A stretch of 64,000 nt of DNA, from contig NC_020913.1 of NCBI RefSeq assembly GCF_000300255.2, positions 1,602,796 through 1,666,795 of the forward strand, given 5' to 3'. Positions 20,806 to 28,985 of the stretch are shown one piece after another (positions within the stretch are counted from its first letter, which is position 1; every line of letters begins with the position of its first letter). A program made the position numbers and the translations under genes. The DNA is from Candidatus Methanomethylophilus alvi Mx1201 (GTDB lineage Archaea; Thermoplasmatota; Thermoplasmata; Methanomassiliicoccales; Methanomethylophilaceae). Under the pieces are notes generated by a model. The model was not told where the DNA came from. It was given only the letters and a program-made list of their open reading frames with translations, and did not search any database.

Positions 20806-21390
20806 TTACGGTTTCACGCCTTTCAGCTTCGGATATTCCCCGATCTCCGCCACCAGCAGGTCGAGGTCGCGGCCGTATATTCCAGACAGTTCTCTGTGCA
20901 GGGCTTCTATACGGTCGGCACCGCGCTCCGCCCCTTTCGCCCTCAGCTTCTCCACCGAGTGTTCGTGGGTGACTACACGGTTGTCGCTGACGAGGTTGTC
21001 CGCATGTGCCACGATCTTCTCCTCGATCGTACGGGGCATGTAATCCCCGGGAGGAAGACCCAGTTCCACCACGTCGGTATCGTCGAGACCTGCCCCGGTA
21101 TGCTTCCGGACTATATCGGAGAGACAGCTGGGGAGCCCGTAGTTCTGGACTATCCCCGCACCTATGGAGGCGTGCATGATGGAATGGTCCTGGGAACGGC
21201 CGATATCGTGAAGAAGGGCGCCGGCCACCACCAGATCCATGTCCGCCTCCGGGATGCCCTTGGCGATCTCCTCGGCGACTGCCCTGACGGTAGCACAGTG
21301 GATGACCACCCTCTTCTTACACCCTGCATCCCAAAGAAGTGCGATGCACTCCTCGTCCGTGGGAATCCTGTCAGTCGTCTTTCTTGACAA
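20806..21390 (-). CDS. HD-domain phosphohydrolase-like protein
   Basis: 194 aa. HD superfamily metal ligands are seen: H31 (VIHCATVRAVAEEIA), the HD pair in VVAGALLHDIGRS, and a later HADN. It matches the archaeal HDIG-type group of small HD proteins, probably acting on a nucleotide or phosphoester; the substrate is unknown. The start at 21390 lies within the last codons of trm56 (20-nt overlap), so it belongs to the same operon. Confidence 0.8.
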   Translation of the reverse strand: MSRKTTDRIPTDEECIALLWDAGCKKRVVIHCATVRAVAEEIAKGIPEADMDLVVAGALLHDIGRSQDHSIMHASIGAGIVQNYGLPSCLSDIVRKHTGAGLDDTDVVELGLPPGDYMPRTIEEKIVAHADNLVSDNRVVTHEHSVEKLRAKGAERGADRIEALHRELSGIYGRDLDLLVAEIGEYPKLKGVKP

Positions 21391-21889
21391 CGGTCTTCCC
21401 CCTTTCGTTGGGAATGACGGTCATCTCGCCGTCACGGTCCTCATAGAGGTGTTTCCCGCCCGTGTAGAGATACAGGAAAATAGCCAGTGCGGCGATCTCC
21501 GAATGGGGCTGGTTACCGACGGATATGTTGAAATCCGCCCTCTGGTACACCTCGGCCGGGACTTTCTCGGCCCCGACTATGACCATGATGTCCTCGTCCG
21601 TGGGGATTTTAGGAAGGGCCTCGTCGACCCTCTGGCCATACATGGTCAGATGGACTATCTTGCCCTTGAAATCCTTCGTGGCCTTCTGCCATGTGACCCC
21701 CGTCTGTATGGAATAATCCCCTCCGAAACGGGTGGCGACGCTCCTGATGTTCTCCTCCAAGACGGGGTCTTCGGTGTCTACATAGATCCCTTTGGCCCCC
21801 AACGCCCTGGAAGACAGTGCCACATGGGTAGTTACGCGCTTATCTCTCTCGGGACGGTGCCCGATGCGCATGATCCAGATGTCGGACAT
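21371..21889 (-). CDS. trm56: tRNA (cytidine-2'-O-)-methyltransferase, C56
   Basis: 172 aa from the ATG at 21889. SPOUT-class features fit aTrm56: N-terminal IMRIGHRPERDKRVTTHVALSSRALGA and the knot region IVGAEKVPAEVYQRADFNISVGNQPHSEIAALAIFL. It 2'-O-methylates C56 in the T-loop of archaeal tRNAs. It is five nucleotides downstream of the ArsR-like gene and overlaps the HD gene. Confidence 0.93.
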   Translation of the reverse strand: MSDIWIMRIGHRPERDKRVTTHVALSSRALGAKGIYVDTEDPVLEENIRSVATRFGGDYSIQTGVTWQKATKDFKGKIVHLTMYGQRVDEALPKIPTDEDIMVIVGAEKVPAEVYQRADFNISVGNQPHSEIAALAIFLYLYTGGKHLYEDRDGEMTVIPNERGKTVVKKDD

Positions 21890-21894
21890 ATGGC

Positions 21895-22395
21895 TCAGTC
21901 TTCTTTTATGGGCTCGATCTTGTGGCCGCGGTAGTCCATCTTCACGGACCTGCGTACAAGACTCTTGAGCATTGTGGAGGAAAGACCCAGGGTCTCGGCC
22001 ACATCTCCGGAGAACTTCCCGGTGGTTCCGACCTGTTCGAGGATCTTGGCCTCGAGTTCTGCGTACTCCTCCTCGGGCATCATGGCGGCTGCGAGAACAT
22101 CGCTGATCTCGTAGACAGGCCACTGCGCATTGATGCTGAAAGAAGAATAGTAAGTGTGATAGGATTTCTCGGGGTAGTTTCCATTGGTTGAAAGCCAGCG
22201 GGTCTCGACCAGTTTCATCTTCTCGAAGAAGATGGTCGCTTCCCTTCCCTCTGGACCGAATTTCTTCTCGATCTCATCGGCGGTCTTCCATTCCAAGGTC
22301 ACTTCCTTGAGGACCTCCCTTTTTATGGGGGTGTCGACCGCCCTGAGCATGGGAACCAGTTCAGAGGGTTCGTTGATGACCTTAATTCTGTTCAT
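21895..22395 (-). CDS. ArsR-like winged-helix protein
   Basis: 166 aa. The N-terminal half has a winged-helix pattern (TPIKREVLKEVTLEWKTADEIEKKFG) and the C-terminal half a second helix-turn-helix-like part (FSGDVAETLGLSSTMLKSLVRRSVKMDYRGHKIE). I recognise this as a conserved euryarchaeal family found beside trm56. It is not TFE, as there is no zinc ribbon. TATA-like ATTAAATA lies upstream (about 22420-22430). The cellular role is unknown. Confidence 0.72.
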   Translation of the reverse strand: MNRIKVINEPSELVPMLRAVDTPIKREVLKEVTLEWKTADEIEKKFGPEGREATIFFEKMKLVETRWLSTNGNYPEKSYHTYYSSFSINAQWPVYEISDVLAAAMMPEEEYAELEAKILEQVGTTGKFSGDVAETLGLSSTMLKSLVRRSVKMDYRGHKIEPIKED

Positions 22396-22529
22396 AAACT
22401 CGTTAAGTAGGTTGCAGAGTATTTAATGATTAAGGATTTGTATATAAGGTACTGGAGAAAGTACGTTTCAGGAAACCTCCAACCACAATAATGTTTAATA
22501 ACAGTTGGATGTGCATTTCGACCTCACAA

Positions 22530-22551
22530 CTGGCCAGAAAAAACCGGCCAG
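22530..22551. other. Gene-poor gap with a small hairpin (22396-22680)
   Basis: CTGGCC (22530-22535) pairs with GGCCAG (22546-22551) around an A-rich loop. It lies between the divergent ArsR-like promoter and the 57-aa ORF. No other coding signal was seen in this 285-bp gap. Confidence 0.35.
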
Positions 22552-22647
22552 ACCTCGAACTCCGTTCAAAAAAGAGATGGATACGTACATAACGTCTTGT
22601 CAAAAGAAGACGGCACATGGTGCATCTGTGGCAATCGGCGAACCAAC

Positions 22648-22657
22648 ATTATTTAAA
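22648..22657 (+). promoter_or_regulatory. TATA box of the 57-aa Cys-rich ORF
   Basis: ATTATTTAAA ends 23 nt before the ATG at 22681, which suits a leaderless or very short-leader archaeal transcript. Confidence 0.55.
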
Positions 22658-22680
22658 TCGATTCCTCTATTGCGAACGCA

Positions 22681-22854
22681 ATGAGATTCGACAGGAAAGC
22701 ACCGCCGGTACTCTGCTTCCAGTGTCTGAACTGCTACAAGACCTACAAGGGCGAAGGAGCAGAGCAGAAAGCACTGGACTGCTGTGGGTCCTTCATCCAG
22801 GGATTCTACCAAAACTACAGAAGGTGGGGCTGCCAGAAGTGGTACGGTCGCTGA
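22681..22854 (+). CDS. Small cysteine-rich protein (57 aa)
   Basis: A 57-codon ORF with its own TATA box and a downstream hairpin. It reads MRFDRKAPPVLCFQCLNC, then YKTYKGEGAEQ, DCCG and a basic aromatic end (YRRWGCQKWYGR). Six cysteines are present: C12, C15 and C18 (CxxCxxC), a CC pair, and one near the C-terminus. This suggests a zinc- or iron-sulfur-binding microprotein, possibly nucleic-acid binding because of the basic tail. I do not recognise the family. The isolated promoter-ORF-terminator unit is the main support. Confidence 0.6.
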   Translation: MRFDRKAPPVLCFQCLNCYKTYKGEGAEQKALDCCGSFIQGFYQNYRRWGCQKWYGR

Positions 22855-22899
22855 TACGGCCGTACTGTTCGGTATCCCTTACCGAGATTCTTTCGGGTC

Positions 22900-22918
22900 C
22901 CGCGGCCAAAAACCGCGG
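22900..22918 (+). terminator. Hairpin after the Cys-rich ORF
   Basis: CCGCGG, loop CCAAAAA, CCGCGG: a 6-bp perfect stem about 45 nt beyond the stop of the 57-aa ORF. Confidence 0.45.
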
Positions 22919-22966
22919 TTCCCGCATATCTTAAACAACAAGTGTAACCCGTGCTAGCACGTGTCA

Positions 22967-22974
22967 TTTTATAC
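22967..22974 (+). promoter_or_regulatory. TATA-like element of the 101-aa wHTH gene
   Basis: TTTTATAC about 22 nt before the ATG at 22996. It lies downstream of the alternative ATG at 22951 and so favours the later start. Confidence 0.45.
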
Positions 22975-22995
22975 CACAAAAGAGTTCTCAGGGAC

Positions 22996-23301
22996 ATGAC
23001 AGAGATCTTTTCGGGGACTATGGCTGAGATGGATCTCATCGAACGTCACATACTCATGCTCAAGGTGACGAAAGAGAACCAACCTGTCGGAATAATCCGC
23101 CTTTCCGAATTGACGGGCCTGCCGAAACACAAAGTCCGCTACTCCCTGAGACTCCTTGAGAAGGACGGACTCATCGTCGCCACCCAGGAAGGTGCGACCG
23201 TTTCGGACAAATACGACGAGTTCATGGCCGATCTTTCCAAGCGTTTGGACGAAATCATAAGCCGCGTAGACGCCATGCGTGAAAAAATCGCCAAGAGCTG
23301 A
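22996..23301 (+). CDS. Small winged-helix regulator with C-terminal coiled coil
   Basis: 101 aa from the ATG at 22996. Residues 12-60 form a wHTH (IERHILMLKVTKENQPVGIIRLSELTGLPKHKVRYSLRLLEKDGLIVAT). The rest is a heptad-like helix (FMADLSKRLDEIISRVDAMREKIAKS), likely for dimerisation. It resembles small archaeal DNA-binding proteins. It stands alone, ahead of two tRNA genes. Targets are unknown. Confidence 0.72.
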   Translation: MTEIFSGTMAEMDLIERHILMLKVTKENQPVGIIRLSELTGLPKHKVRYSLRLLEKDGLIVATQEGATVSDKYDEFMADLSKRLDEIISRVDAMREKIAKS

Positions 23302-23308
23302 CCTAAAA

Positions 23309-23317
23309 TTTTTATAT
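23309..23317 (+). promoter_or_regulatory. TATA box of tRNA-Asn
   Basis: A T-rich TTTTATATG element lies 25-33 nt before the mature tRNA 5' end, the usual archaeal spacing. Confidence 0.6.
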
Positions 23318-23341
23318 GGGTCTTTCATTGGCACTCACTAA

Positions 23342-23417
23342 GCCGTTGTAGCTCAGTCGGTAGAGCGTGTGACTGTTAATCACAAGGTCCACGGTTCGAT
23401 CCCGTGCGACGGCGCCA
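23342..23417 (+). tRNA. tRNA-Asn (GTT)
   Basis: Acceptor GCCGTTG/CGACGGC (one G-T pair), discriminator G, encoded CCA. Anticodon stem GTGAC/ATCAC region with loop CTGTTAA gives GTT. T-arm GGTTCGATCC. Confidence 0.96.
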
Positions 23418-23519
23418 TTTTTCCAATCAACTCGCATTGCCGAGAGGCATTTATCCAAGCCATCAGACCATCCGACACAACAAAAGGGTTTTTTATCAGA
23501 ACCGATGTAATGTGCCTGA

Positions 23520-23596
23520 GGGCTCATAGCTTAGCTAGGTAGAGCGTCGGACTCATAATCCGATGGCCGCCGGTTCAAATCCGGCTGGGCCCACCA
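23520..23596 (+). tRNA. tRNA with CAT anticodon (probably elongator Met)
   Basis: Acceptor GGGCTCA/TGGGCCC with discriminator A and encoded CCA. Anticodon loop CTCATAA gives CAT. The anticodon stem lacks the three G-C pairs of initiators. It could alternatively be tRNA-Ile2, whose C34 is the substrate of TiaS, encoded at 62-64 kb. Confidence 0.9.
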
Positions 23597-24110
23597 TATT
23601 CTGAACGACATCCTGTCGGATTACATTTCCTGAATACGATATTGCCGATCCCCGAGACATCGCGATAGACCTGCCCATCGACACACCGGATACGGTATTT
23701 GGTCCAGAATCCCCGATACCCAGACACCTACACGCAGACATATGGGGTGGATATCTTCCTTGCACCACAACATGTGCTGATGACGACATACACATATCCA
23801 GATACTGAATATGACGCCTGACACCATATATTACAATCCGAGTCTGGCACAGTCCGTATAGTGTATGTCGGATACGATTTCCAAATACACAAGAATTCTG
23901 ACATCTGGCACAATGGATTTCAACACCTTGGTCCGACATGGATTGCCTTTTTCGAAACGAAAATGGGCACATGTGCACACGCTTCGTGTACAGACTGCGG
24001 GATCCGACGGAAGAAATCGGGACGTCGGCATATAAAAACAACAATCCAGCAAGAAAATACGGAATGTCGGCCAAAATATAAAGTCCAGTGGAGACGACTT
24101 TACGGAAAGA
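23597..24110. other. Gene-free region carrying two TCTGGCACA words
   Basis: About 510 bp without a credible ORF. Reading frames here include one that runs through the tRNA and has no family resemblance. The region is more AT-rich than the genes. It carries TCTGGCACA at 23843-23851 and 23904-23912 (61 bp apart, same strand) and several GTCGGA/TCCGAC hexamers. Nothing else was recognised. It may hold an unannotated RNA or be degraded sequence. Confidence 0.5.
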
Positions 24111-24120
24111 CTTATTAAAG
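24111..24120 (+). promoter_or_regulatory. TATA-like element upstream of hdrD
   Basis: CTTATTAAAG about 80 nt before the hdrD ATG, implying a leader of ~55 nt. Confidence 0.4.
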
Positions 24121-24153
24121 CGATTCCTTCTTCCCTTTCTTATCTATAAGATA

Positions 24154-24177
24154 GACGGGCTGCACACGAAACCCGTC
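24154..24177 (+). promoter_or_regulatory. Hairpin in the hdrD 5' leader
   Basis: GACGGG (24154-24159) pairs with CCCGTC (24172-24177), just upstream of the Shine-Dalgarno GAGG of hdrD. It might tune translation or mRNA stability. Confidence 0.35.
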
Positions 24178-24200
24178 GTCTTTTAACAAGAGGCATCAAG

Positions 24201-25427
24201 ATGGAAGCATTAAAACTCCCTCACATTGAGCAGTATCTGACCGCATGTGTACAGTGCGGTTACTGCATCTCGGTATGCGAGGCTCACAGGCAGACTCCTT
24301 GGGAGTCCGACACCCCCAGGGGTAAAATCTACTATCTCAACCAGATAAACGTCGCCGGACCCTTGGACAAACCGCTGGGAAGGGTAGCTTCCCTCAACCC
24401 CTACTTCGTCGATGCGATGTACAAATGCACCGGCTGCGGAAACTGCGAAGCCGTCTGCCACGCCAACATCCCCCTCGTAGAGCTCTGGGAGACCGTAAGG
24501 ACCTGGATGGTCAAGAACGGCGTAGGGCCCCTTTCCGCACACAAGGGAATGGGCGAGAAGGTCGGCAAGGTCCACAACCCGTACGGCGGAGACCAGGCAC
24601 ACAGAGGAGACTGGTGGCCCGCAGAGGTACCCAAATACGACCAGCCCGACGTCATCTTCTTCGCAGGATGCACCGGATCCTTCAGGCAGCAGCAGATCCC
24701 CCAGACCGGAGTCCGCGTCCTGAACAGGGCAGGCGTCAAGATGAACATTCTCGGTGCAGACGAGTGGTGCTGCAGCTCCCCTCTTCTGAGGACCGGAGAC
24801 ACCACCCACTCCCTCGAATGCGCAGAGCGCATAGTCGAGAAGGCCGACGGAATGGGTGCGAAGGACATGGTCATGACCTGCTCCGGATGCTACAAGACCA
24901 TATCCACCGACTTCGGAACCTACTATGCCAAGGTCGGACAGAACGTGTACCACTTCACCCAGTATGTCAACAACCTGATCAAGACCAGGAAACTGCCCCT
25001 CCTCCAGCCCTTCAACCACAAGGTCACCTACCACGACCCCTGCCACCTCGGAAGGCACATGGGAGTCTACGAGGAACCCCGTGAGATCCTGAAGGCCATC
25101 AAAGGAATCGAGTTCGTCGAGATGGACAGGAACAGGGCCAACTCCAGGTGCTGCGGAGCCGGTGGAGGATACAAGAGCCAGTTCAACAACTTCGCCGTAA
25201 GAATCGCTGCAGACAGGATAAGAGACGCCGAGAAGACCGGTGCGGAGATCCTCGTCACCGCATGCCCCTTCTGCGTCACCAACCTCTCCCAGGGTGCGAA
25301 GGCCATCAACTCCAAGATCAAGGTCATGGACATCGGAGAGATCCTTCTGCAGATCACCGCACCCGCAGAGGAGCCCAAGGAGGCCCCTGCTGCGACCGAG
25401 CCCGCCAAGGAAAGGATCCAGGCTTGA
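24201..25427 (+). CDS. hdrD: Heterodisulfide reductase subunit D (HdrD-type)
   Basis: 408 aa. Two N-terminal [4Fe-4S] motifs, CxxCxxCxxxC at C16-C26 and C76-C86, precede two CCG domains. The first shows CTGSF, DEWCCSSP and CSGC; the second CHLGRH, CCGAGGG and CPFC. The first CCG core is CCSS, not CCG. HdrD reduces the CoM-S-S-CoB heterodisulfide at the end of methanogenesis. In Methanomassiliicoccales, which lack cytochrome-bound HdrE, HdrD is proposed to take electrons from the Fpo-like complex. The gene stands alone, with a Shine-Dalgarno GAGG and its own terminator. The C-terminus is a Pro/Ala/Glu-rich tail. Confidence 0.9.
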   Translation: MEALKLPHIEQYLTACVQCGYCISVCEAHRQTPWESDTPRGKIYYLNQINVAGPLDKPLGRVASLNPYFVDAMYKCTGCGNCEAVCHANIPLVELWETVRTWMVKNGVGPLSAHKGMGEKVGKVHNPYGGDQAHRGDWWPAEVPKYDQPDVIFFAGCTGSFRQQQIPQTGVRVLNRAGVKMNILGADEWCCSSPLLRTGDTTHSLECAERIVEKADGMGAKDMVMTCSGCYKTISTDFGTYYAKVGQNVYHFTQYVNNLIKTRKLPLLQPFNHKVTYHDPCHLGRHMGVYEEPREILKAIKGIEFVEMDRNRANSRCCGAGGGYKSQFNNFAVRIAADRIRDAEKTGAEILVTACPFCVTNLSQGAKAINSKIKVMDIGEILLQITAPAEEPKEAPAATEPAKERIQA

Positions 25428-25433
25428 AACCAC

Positions 25434-25454
25434 CCGGCCGATAATATCGGCCGG
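25434..25454. terminator. Perfect palindromic hairpin after hdrD
   Basis: CCGGCCGAT, loop AAT, ATCGGCCGG: a 9-bp stem seven nucleotides after the hdrD stop, followed by a pyrimidine-rich ACTTTCC. Confidence 0.65.
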
Positions 25455-25465
25455 ACTTTCCATCT

Positions 25466-28210
25466 ATGCCTTTTGAGACCCTGTGCCCTGAGATAGTTGA
25501 TGCCCTCAGGGCGAAGGGCATTACCGAACCGACCGACCCCCAAAGGGATGCGATCCCGAAGATATCGGCCGGGAAGAACGTCTTAGTGGTGGCACCCACC
25601 GGTATCGGGAAGACCGAATCGGCCATGCTGCCCATATTCGACTCCATTTTCAGAAATAACGACGGACAGGGCATCCGCTGCATATACATCACCCCTCTGA
25701 GGGCCCTCAACAGGGATATGCTCAGAAGGATGGAGGAAATGGGCTCCAAGCTGGGCATAACCGTCGGAGTCAGACACGGAGACACCCCTCAAGCGGAAAG
25801 ACAGAGACAATCCAGATCCCCTCCGCAGATCCTCATCACCACTCCGGAGACCATGCAGGTTATGTTCACGGGAAAGAACCTGCGCGAACATCTGAAGAAG
25901 GTCAAATGGGTCGTCATAGATGAGATCCACGAACTGGCCGGGAACGAGAGAGGGGCCCAGCTGGCCGTCGCCCTGGAAAGACTCACTCTGTTGGCCGGGG
26001 AATTCCAAAGGGTCGGGCTCTCGGCCACGGTCGGAAACCTGAGGGAGGTGCAGGACTATCTTTCCGGGATAGGAAGGGAGGTCATCCTCTGCAAGCATGA
26101 CTCGTTCAGGGACTTCAGCATCAAAGTCGAGTGCCCTGTACCGAAAGAGGATAACGCCGAACTGATGGATAAACTGCAGAGCGACCCCGACATACTGGCT
26201 GTCATGATACGTGCCAGAGAGCTCATAGACAGCGTCACATCCACCTTATTCTTCGTCAACACCAGGGAAACGGCCGAATGGTTGGCCTCGAGATACCACA
26301 TGTGGGACGAGTCCTACCCCATAGGGGTCCATCACGGATCGCTGTCCAAAGAGAATAGGATGGAGACCGAGGACGCATTCAAGGCACAGGAGCTGAAAGG
26401 ACTCATCTGCACATCGTCGCTCGAGCTCGGAATAGACATAGGAAGCGCAGACCTCGTCATACAATACAACAGCCCAAGACAGGTCGCCAGAATGACCCAG
26501 CGTGCCGGACGCGCAGGACATCGCATAGGCGGGAAGATCAGGGCGGAGATCTTGGCCACCGCACCTGACGAAGTCTTGGAAGGAATGGTGGTCGCCAGAA
26601 GATGCGAGGCGAAGATAATGGAATACACGGCAGGAAGACCGAATCCCCTGTCTGTCCTTGCCAATCAGCTTGTGGCCATGACCATGGCCGGCGGCATAGA
26701 ACCGGACAAGGCCTTCACCCTGGTCAAAAGATCGTATCCGTTCAGGGACCTCACCCGCAAGGATTTCGACGACACCGTGGAGCAACTGAAGTCCATCAAA
26801 TTGTTGCTGGACTACGAAGGGGTCCTCCGTCGCTCGAGGAAGGGGATGAACTACTTCTACGAGAACATCTCGATGATCCCCGACGAAAAGACATACCTGG
26901 TCAGGGACATCGGCTCCAGAGCGGTCATCGGTACCCTGGACGAGAGCTTCGTAGCCACCCTGGAAGGGGATCTGGCACTTTTCATCGCCAAAGGAAGGAC
27001 ATGGCGTGTGGTGGAACAACGCGAGGACGAACTCCTGGTCGAGGAGGCCCGTACCGTAGGCAACGTCCCGGCCTGGGAGGGTTCCGACATCCCGGTGCCG
27101 TTCGAGGTCGCCATGGAGGTCGGAAGACTGCGCCGCATCAGGAATTTCGACAAGTATCCGGGAGATGCGGAGGCGGTGAAGAGGGCCAAGGATTATCTGG
27201 ATGAACAGACCGAGAAATGGACGGTCCCCACCGACGATACGGTCACCATCGAGATCGGAGACCGCCTCGCCATCATCAACTGCTGCTTCGGGAGCAGGGT
27301 CAACGAGACGCTGTCCAAGATAATCTCCGCCCTGATAACGGCCAGGATCGGGGAGAGCATAGGGATTTCGACCGATGCATACCGCATAATCCTGGAACTC
27401 CCCCGGAACATCGACCGCAGGGTGATCAGGGATACGTTCCTATCCATAAAACCCGGGACGGTGGAGGCCCTCTCCCGTCTCACCATACAGAATTCCTCCC
27501 ATCTGAAATGGAGGTTCATGAACATCGCGAAGAAGTTCGGGATAATAGAGAAAGGCGCCGACCGCCGCTACATAAACTACTCCAAGCTCTTCGACCTGCA
27601 CCGTGACACCCCTGCGTTCAACGATGCGGTCAGCATGGTCCTCTGGGAAGACTTGGATATGCAGAACACCGAACTTGTGGTGAAGATGATCGCCGAAAAG
27701 AAGATCAGGATCGTCGAGCAGAACGTCTCGCACATCGGTCTGGAAGGGATAACCCGCTCGAAGGAGCTCATGCAGCCGGCCCGTGCAGACCACGCCATCC
27801 TGGCCGCCATGAAGAAGAGGCTCGACGACGAGGTCCTCTACGCCACGTGTCTGAGCTGTAAGAACCAAAGGCGCGTAAGGGTGGGGGATGCACCGAAGAA
27901 GTTCGTCTGCCCCCAGTGCGGAGGGTACATGGTGGCCCTGCTGAAAGGTTATGAAAGGGACTCCATGAAGGACTTCGGGAAACCCGGCCGGGACCAGCAG
28001 GCGGTGAACACCGACAAGAGGATAGTCAAGAACGCCAACCTGGTGAACTCCTACGGAGGACTCTCGGCCATAGTCCTGGCCGGAAGGGGTATCGGACCCG
28101 AGGTCGCGGCAAGGATCCTCATGAAGATGCATGTGGGAGAGGACGACCTCCTGCGCGACATAATGGCGGCAGAAGTGAACTACGCCAAGACGAAACGCTT
28201 CTGGGACTGA
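25466..28210 (+). CDS. Lhr-type superfamily 2 helicase with C-terminal zinc ribbon
   Basis: 914 aa. SF2 motifs: APTGIGKT (Walker A, residues 43-50), TPLRALNRD, VIDEIHEL, SATVGN, and in the second RecA domain TSSLELGIDIG and QRAGRAGHR. After the helicase core come the winged-helix and beta-barrel parts of the Lhr core and, near residues 793-820, a four-Cys zinc ribbon (CLSCKNQ...CPQCGG). Length and order match archaeal Lhr-core/aLhr2 proteins, which remodel nucleic acids in repair or RNA metabolism. A second, much longer Lhr lies at 39-44 kb. Confidence 0.88.
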   Translation: MPFETLCPEIVDALRAKGITEPTDPQRDAIPKISAGKNVLVVAPTGIGKTESAMLPIFDSIFRNNDGQGIRCIYITPLRALNRDMLRRMEEMGSKLGITVGVRHGDTPQAERQRQSRSPPQILITTPETMQVMFTGKNLREHLKKVKWVVIDEIHELAGNERGAQLAVALERLTLLAGEFQRVGLSATVGNLREVQDYLSGIGREVILCKHDSFRDFSIKVECPVPKEDNAELMDKLQSDPDILAVMIRARELIDSVTSTLFFVNTRETAEWLASRYHMWDESYPIGVHHGSLSKENRMETEDAFKAQELKGLICTSSLELGIDIGSADLVIQYNSPRQVARMTQRAGRAGHRIGGKIRAEILATAPDEVLEGMVVARRCEAKIMEYTAGRPNPLSVLANQLVAMTMAGGIEPDKAFTLVKRSYPFRDLTRKDFDDTVEQLKSIKLLLDYEGVLRRSRKGMNYFYENISMIPDEKTYLVRDIGSRAVIGTLDESFVATLEGDLALFIAKGRTWRVVEQREDELLVEEARTVGNVPAWEGSDIPVPFEVAMEVGRLRRIRNFDKYPGDAEAVKRAKDYLDEQTEKWTVPTDDTVTIEIGDRLAIINCCFGSRVNETLSKIISALITARIGESIGISTDAYRIILELPRNIDRRVIRDTFLSIKPGTVEALSRLTIQNSSHLKWRFMNIAKKFGIIEKGADRRYINYSKLFDLHRDTPAFNDAVSMVLWEDLDMQNTELVVKMIAEKKIRIVEQNVSHIGLEGITRSKELMQPARADHAILAAMKKRLDDEVLYATCLSCKNQRRVRVGDAPKKFVCPQCGGYMVALLKGYERDSMKDFGKPGRDQQAVNTDKRIVKNANLVNSYGGLSAIVLAGRGIGPEVAARILMKMHVGEDDLLRDIMAAEVNYAKTKRFWD

Positions 28211-28918
28211 TCAGAAGTTGCCGCCCTTGGCCACGAACTTGGGTCCGTCATCGCCTTTATCGAGCTTCTTGGGCCTGACGTTATGGGTACCGAGGAAACC
28301 TTTGGATATGACGTAAACCTCGGACGATGTGGGACGGGACGCCTGCGGAGAGTGGACTATGACCTTTCCGAACCTCTTCTCCAACTGGGTCTGCAAGGTG
28401 TAGAACATATCCCCCATGAAGACCTTCATCACGAGACATCCGCCCTTCTTGAGGATGCGGTCGCAGACATCTACCGCATATCTGCACAGCTCTATCGAAC
28501 GGGCATGGTCCATGGAATAGTGGCCTGCGATATTGGGCGCCATGTCCGACAGTACCACATCCACCTTGCCTCCGACCATCTCCAAGAGCTTGATCATGGT
28601 GTTGTCGTCGGTTATGTCTCCGATGATGAACTGGACGCCGTCGATGGGATGGATATACCTGAGGTCGACGCCTATGACCTTACCGGTCTCGCCGACGCGC
28701 TCCCTGGCCACCTGGGACCACCCTCCCGGACATGCCCCCAGATCCACTACGGAATCCCCGTCGTGGAAGACGTTGAAACGGTCGTCGATCTGCATGATCT
28801 TATAGGACGCCCTGGAACGATATCCTTCCTTCTTAGCGAGCTTGTAATAATATTCACGGTGACGCTCGGCCACCCAACGGTCATGCAGGTCTGCCACGTG
28901 ACGCTCAATCAGGTACAC
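28211..28918 (-). CDS. rlmE: FtsJ/RlmE-family ribose 2'-O-methyltransferase
   Basis: 235 aa from a GTG at 28918. The open frame continues upstream across the purM promoter, which is unlikely. SAM motif I is VVDLGACPGGWSQVA. The family's K-D-K-E tetrad is visible as YKIMQ/SRASYK, SDMAPN, VMKVF and SSEVYVI. It methylates a ribose in rRNA (RlmE) or tRNA (Trm7); the target is not decidable here. Another possible start is the GTG at about 28900. It is convergent with the Lhr gene. Confidence 0.88.
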   Translation of the reverse strand: MYLIERHVADLHDRWVAERHREYYYKLAKKEGYRSRASYKIMQIDDRFNVFHDGDSVVDLGACPGGWSQVARERVGETGKVIGVDLRYIHPIDGVQFIIGDITDDNTMIKLLEMVGGKVDVVLSDMAPNIAGHYSMDHARSIELCRYAVDVCDRILKKGGCLVMKVFMGDMFYTLQTQLEKRFGKVIVHSPQASRPTSSEVYVISKGFLGTHNVRPKKLDKGDDGPKFVAKGGNF

Positions 28919-28985
28919 AGATATGAATGTAAGCCTCGCGCGCGGGCAAGTAAATAATATGAGGATGCGATATTCGGCCGATAAT

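Noticed and set aside
23553-24074. A 173-residue minus-strand frame in the gap before hdrD
   Set aside because: Its C-terminal residues are a translation of the CAU tRNA, and it resembles no protein family.
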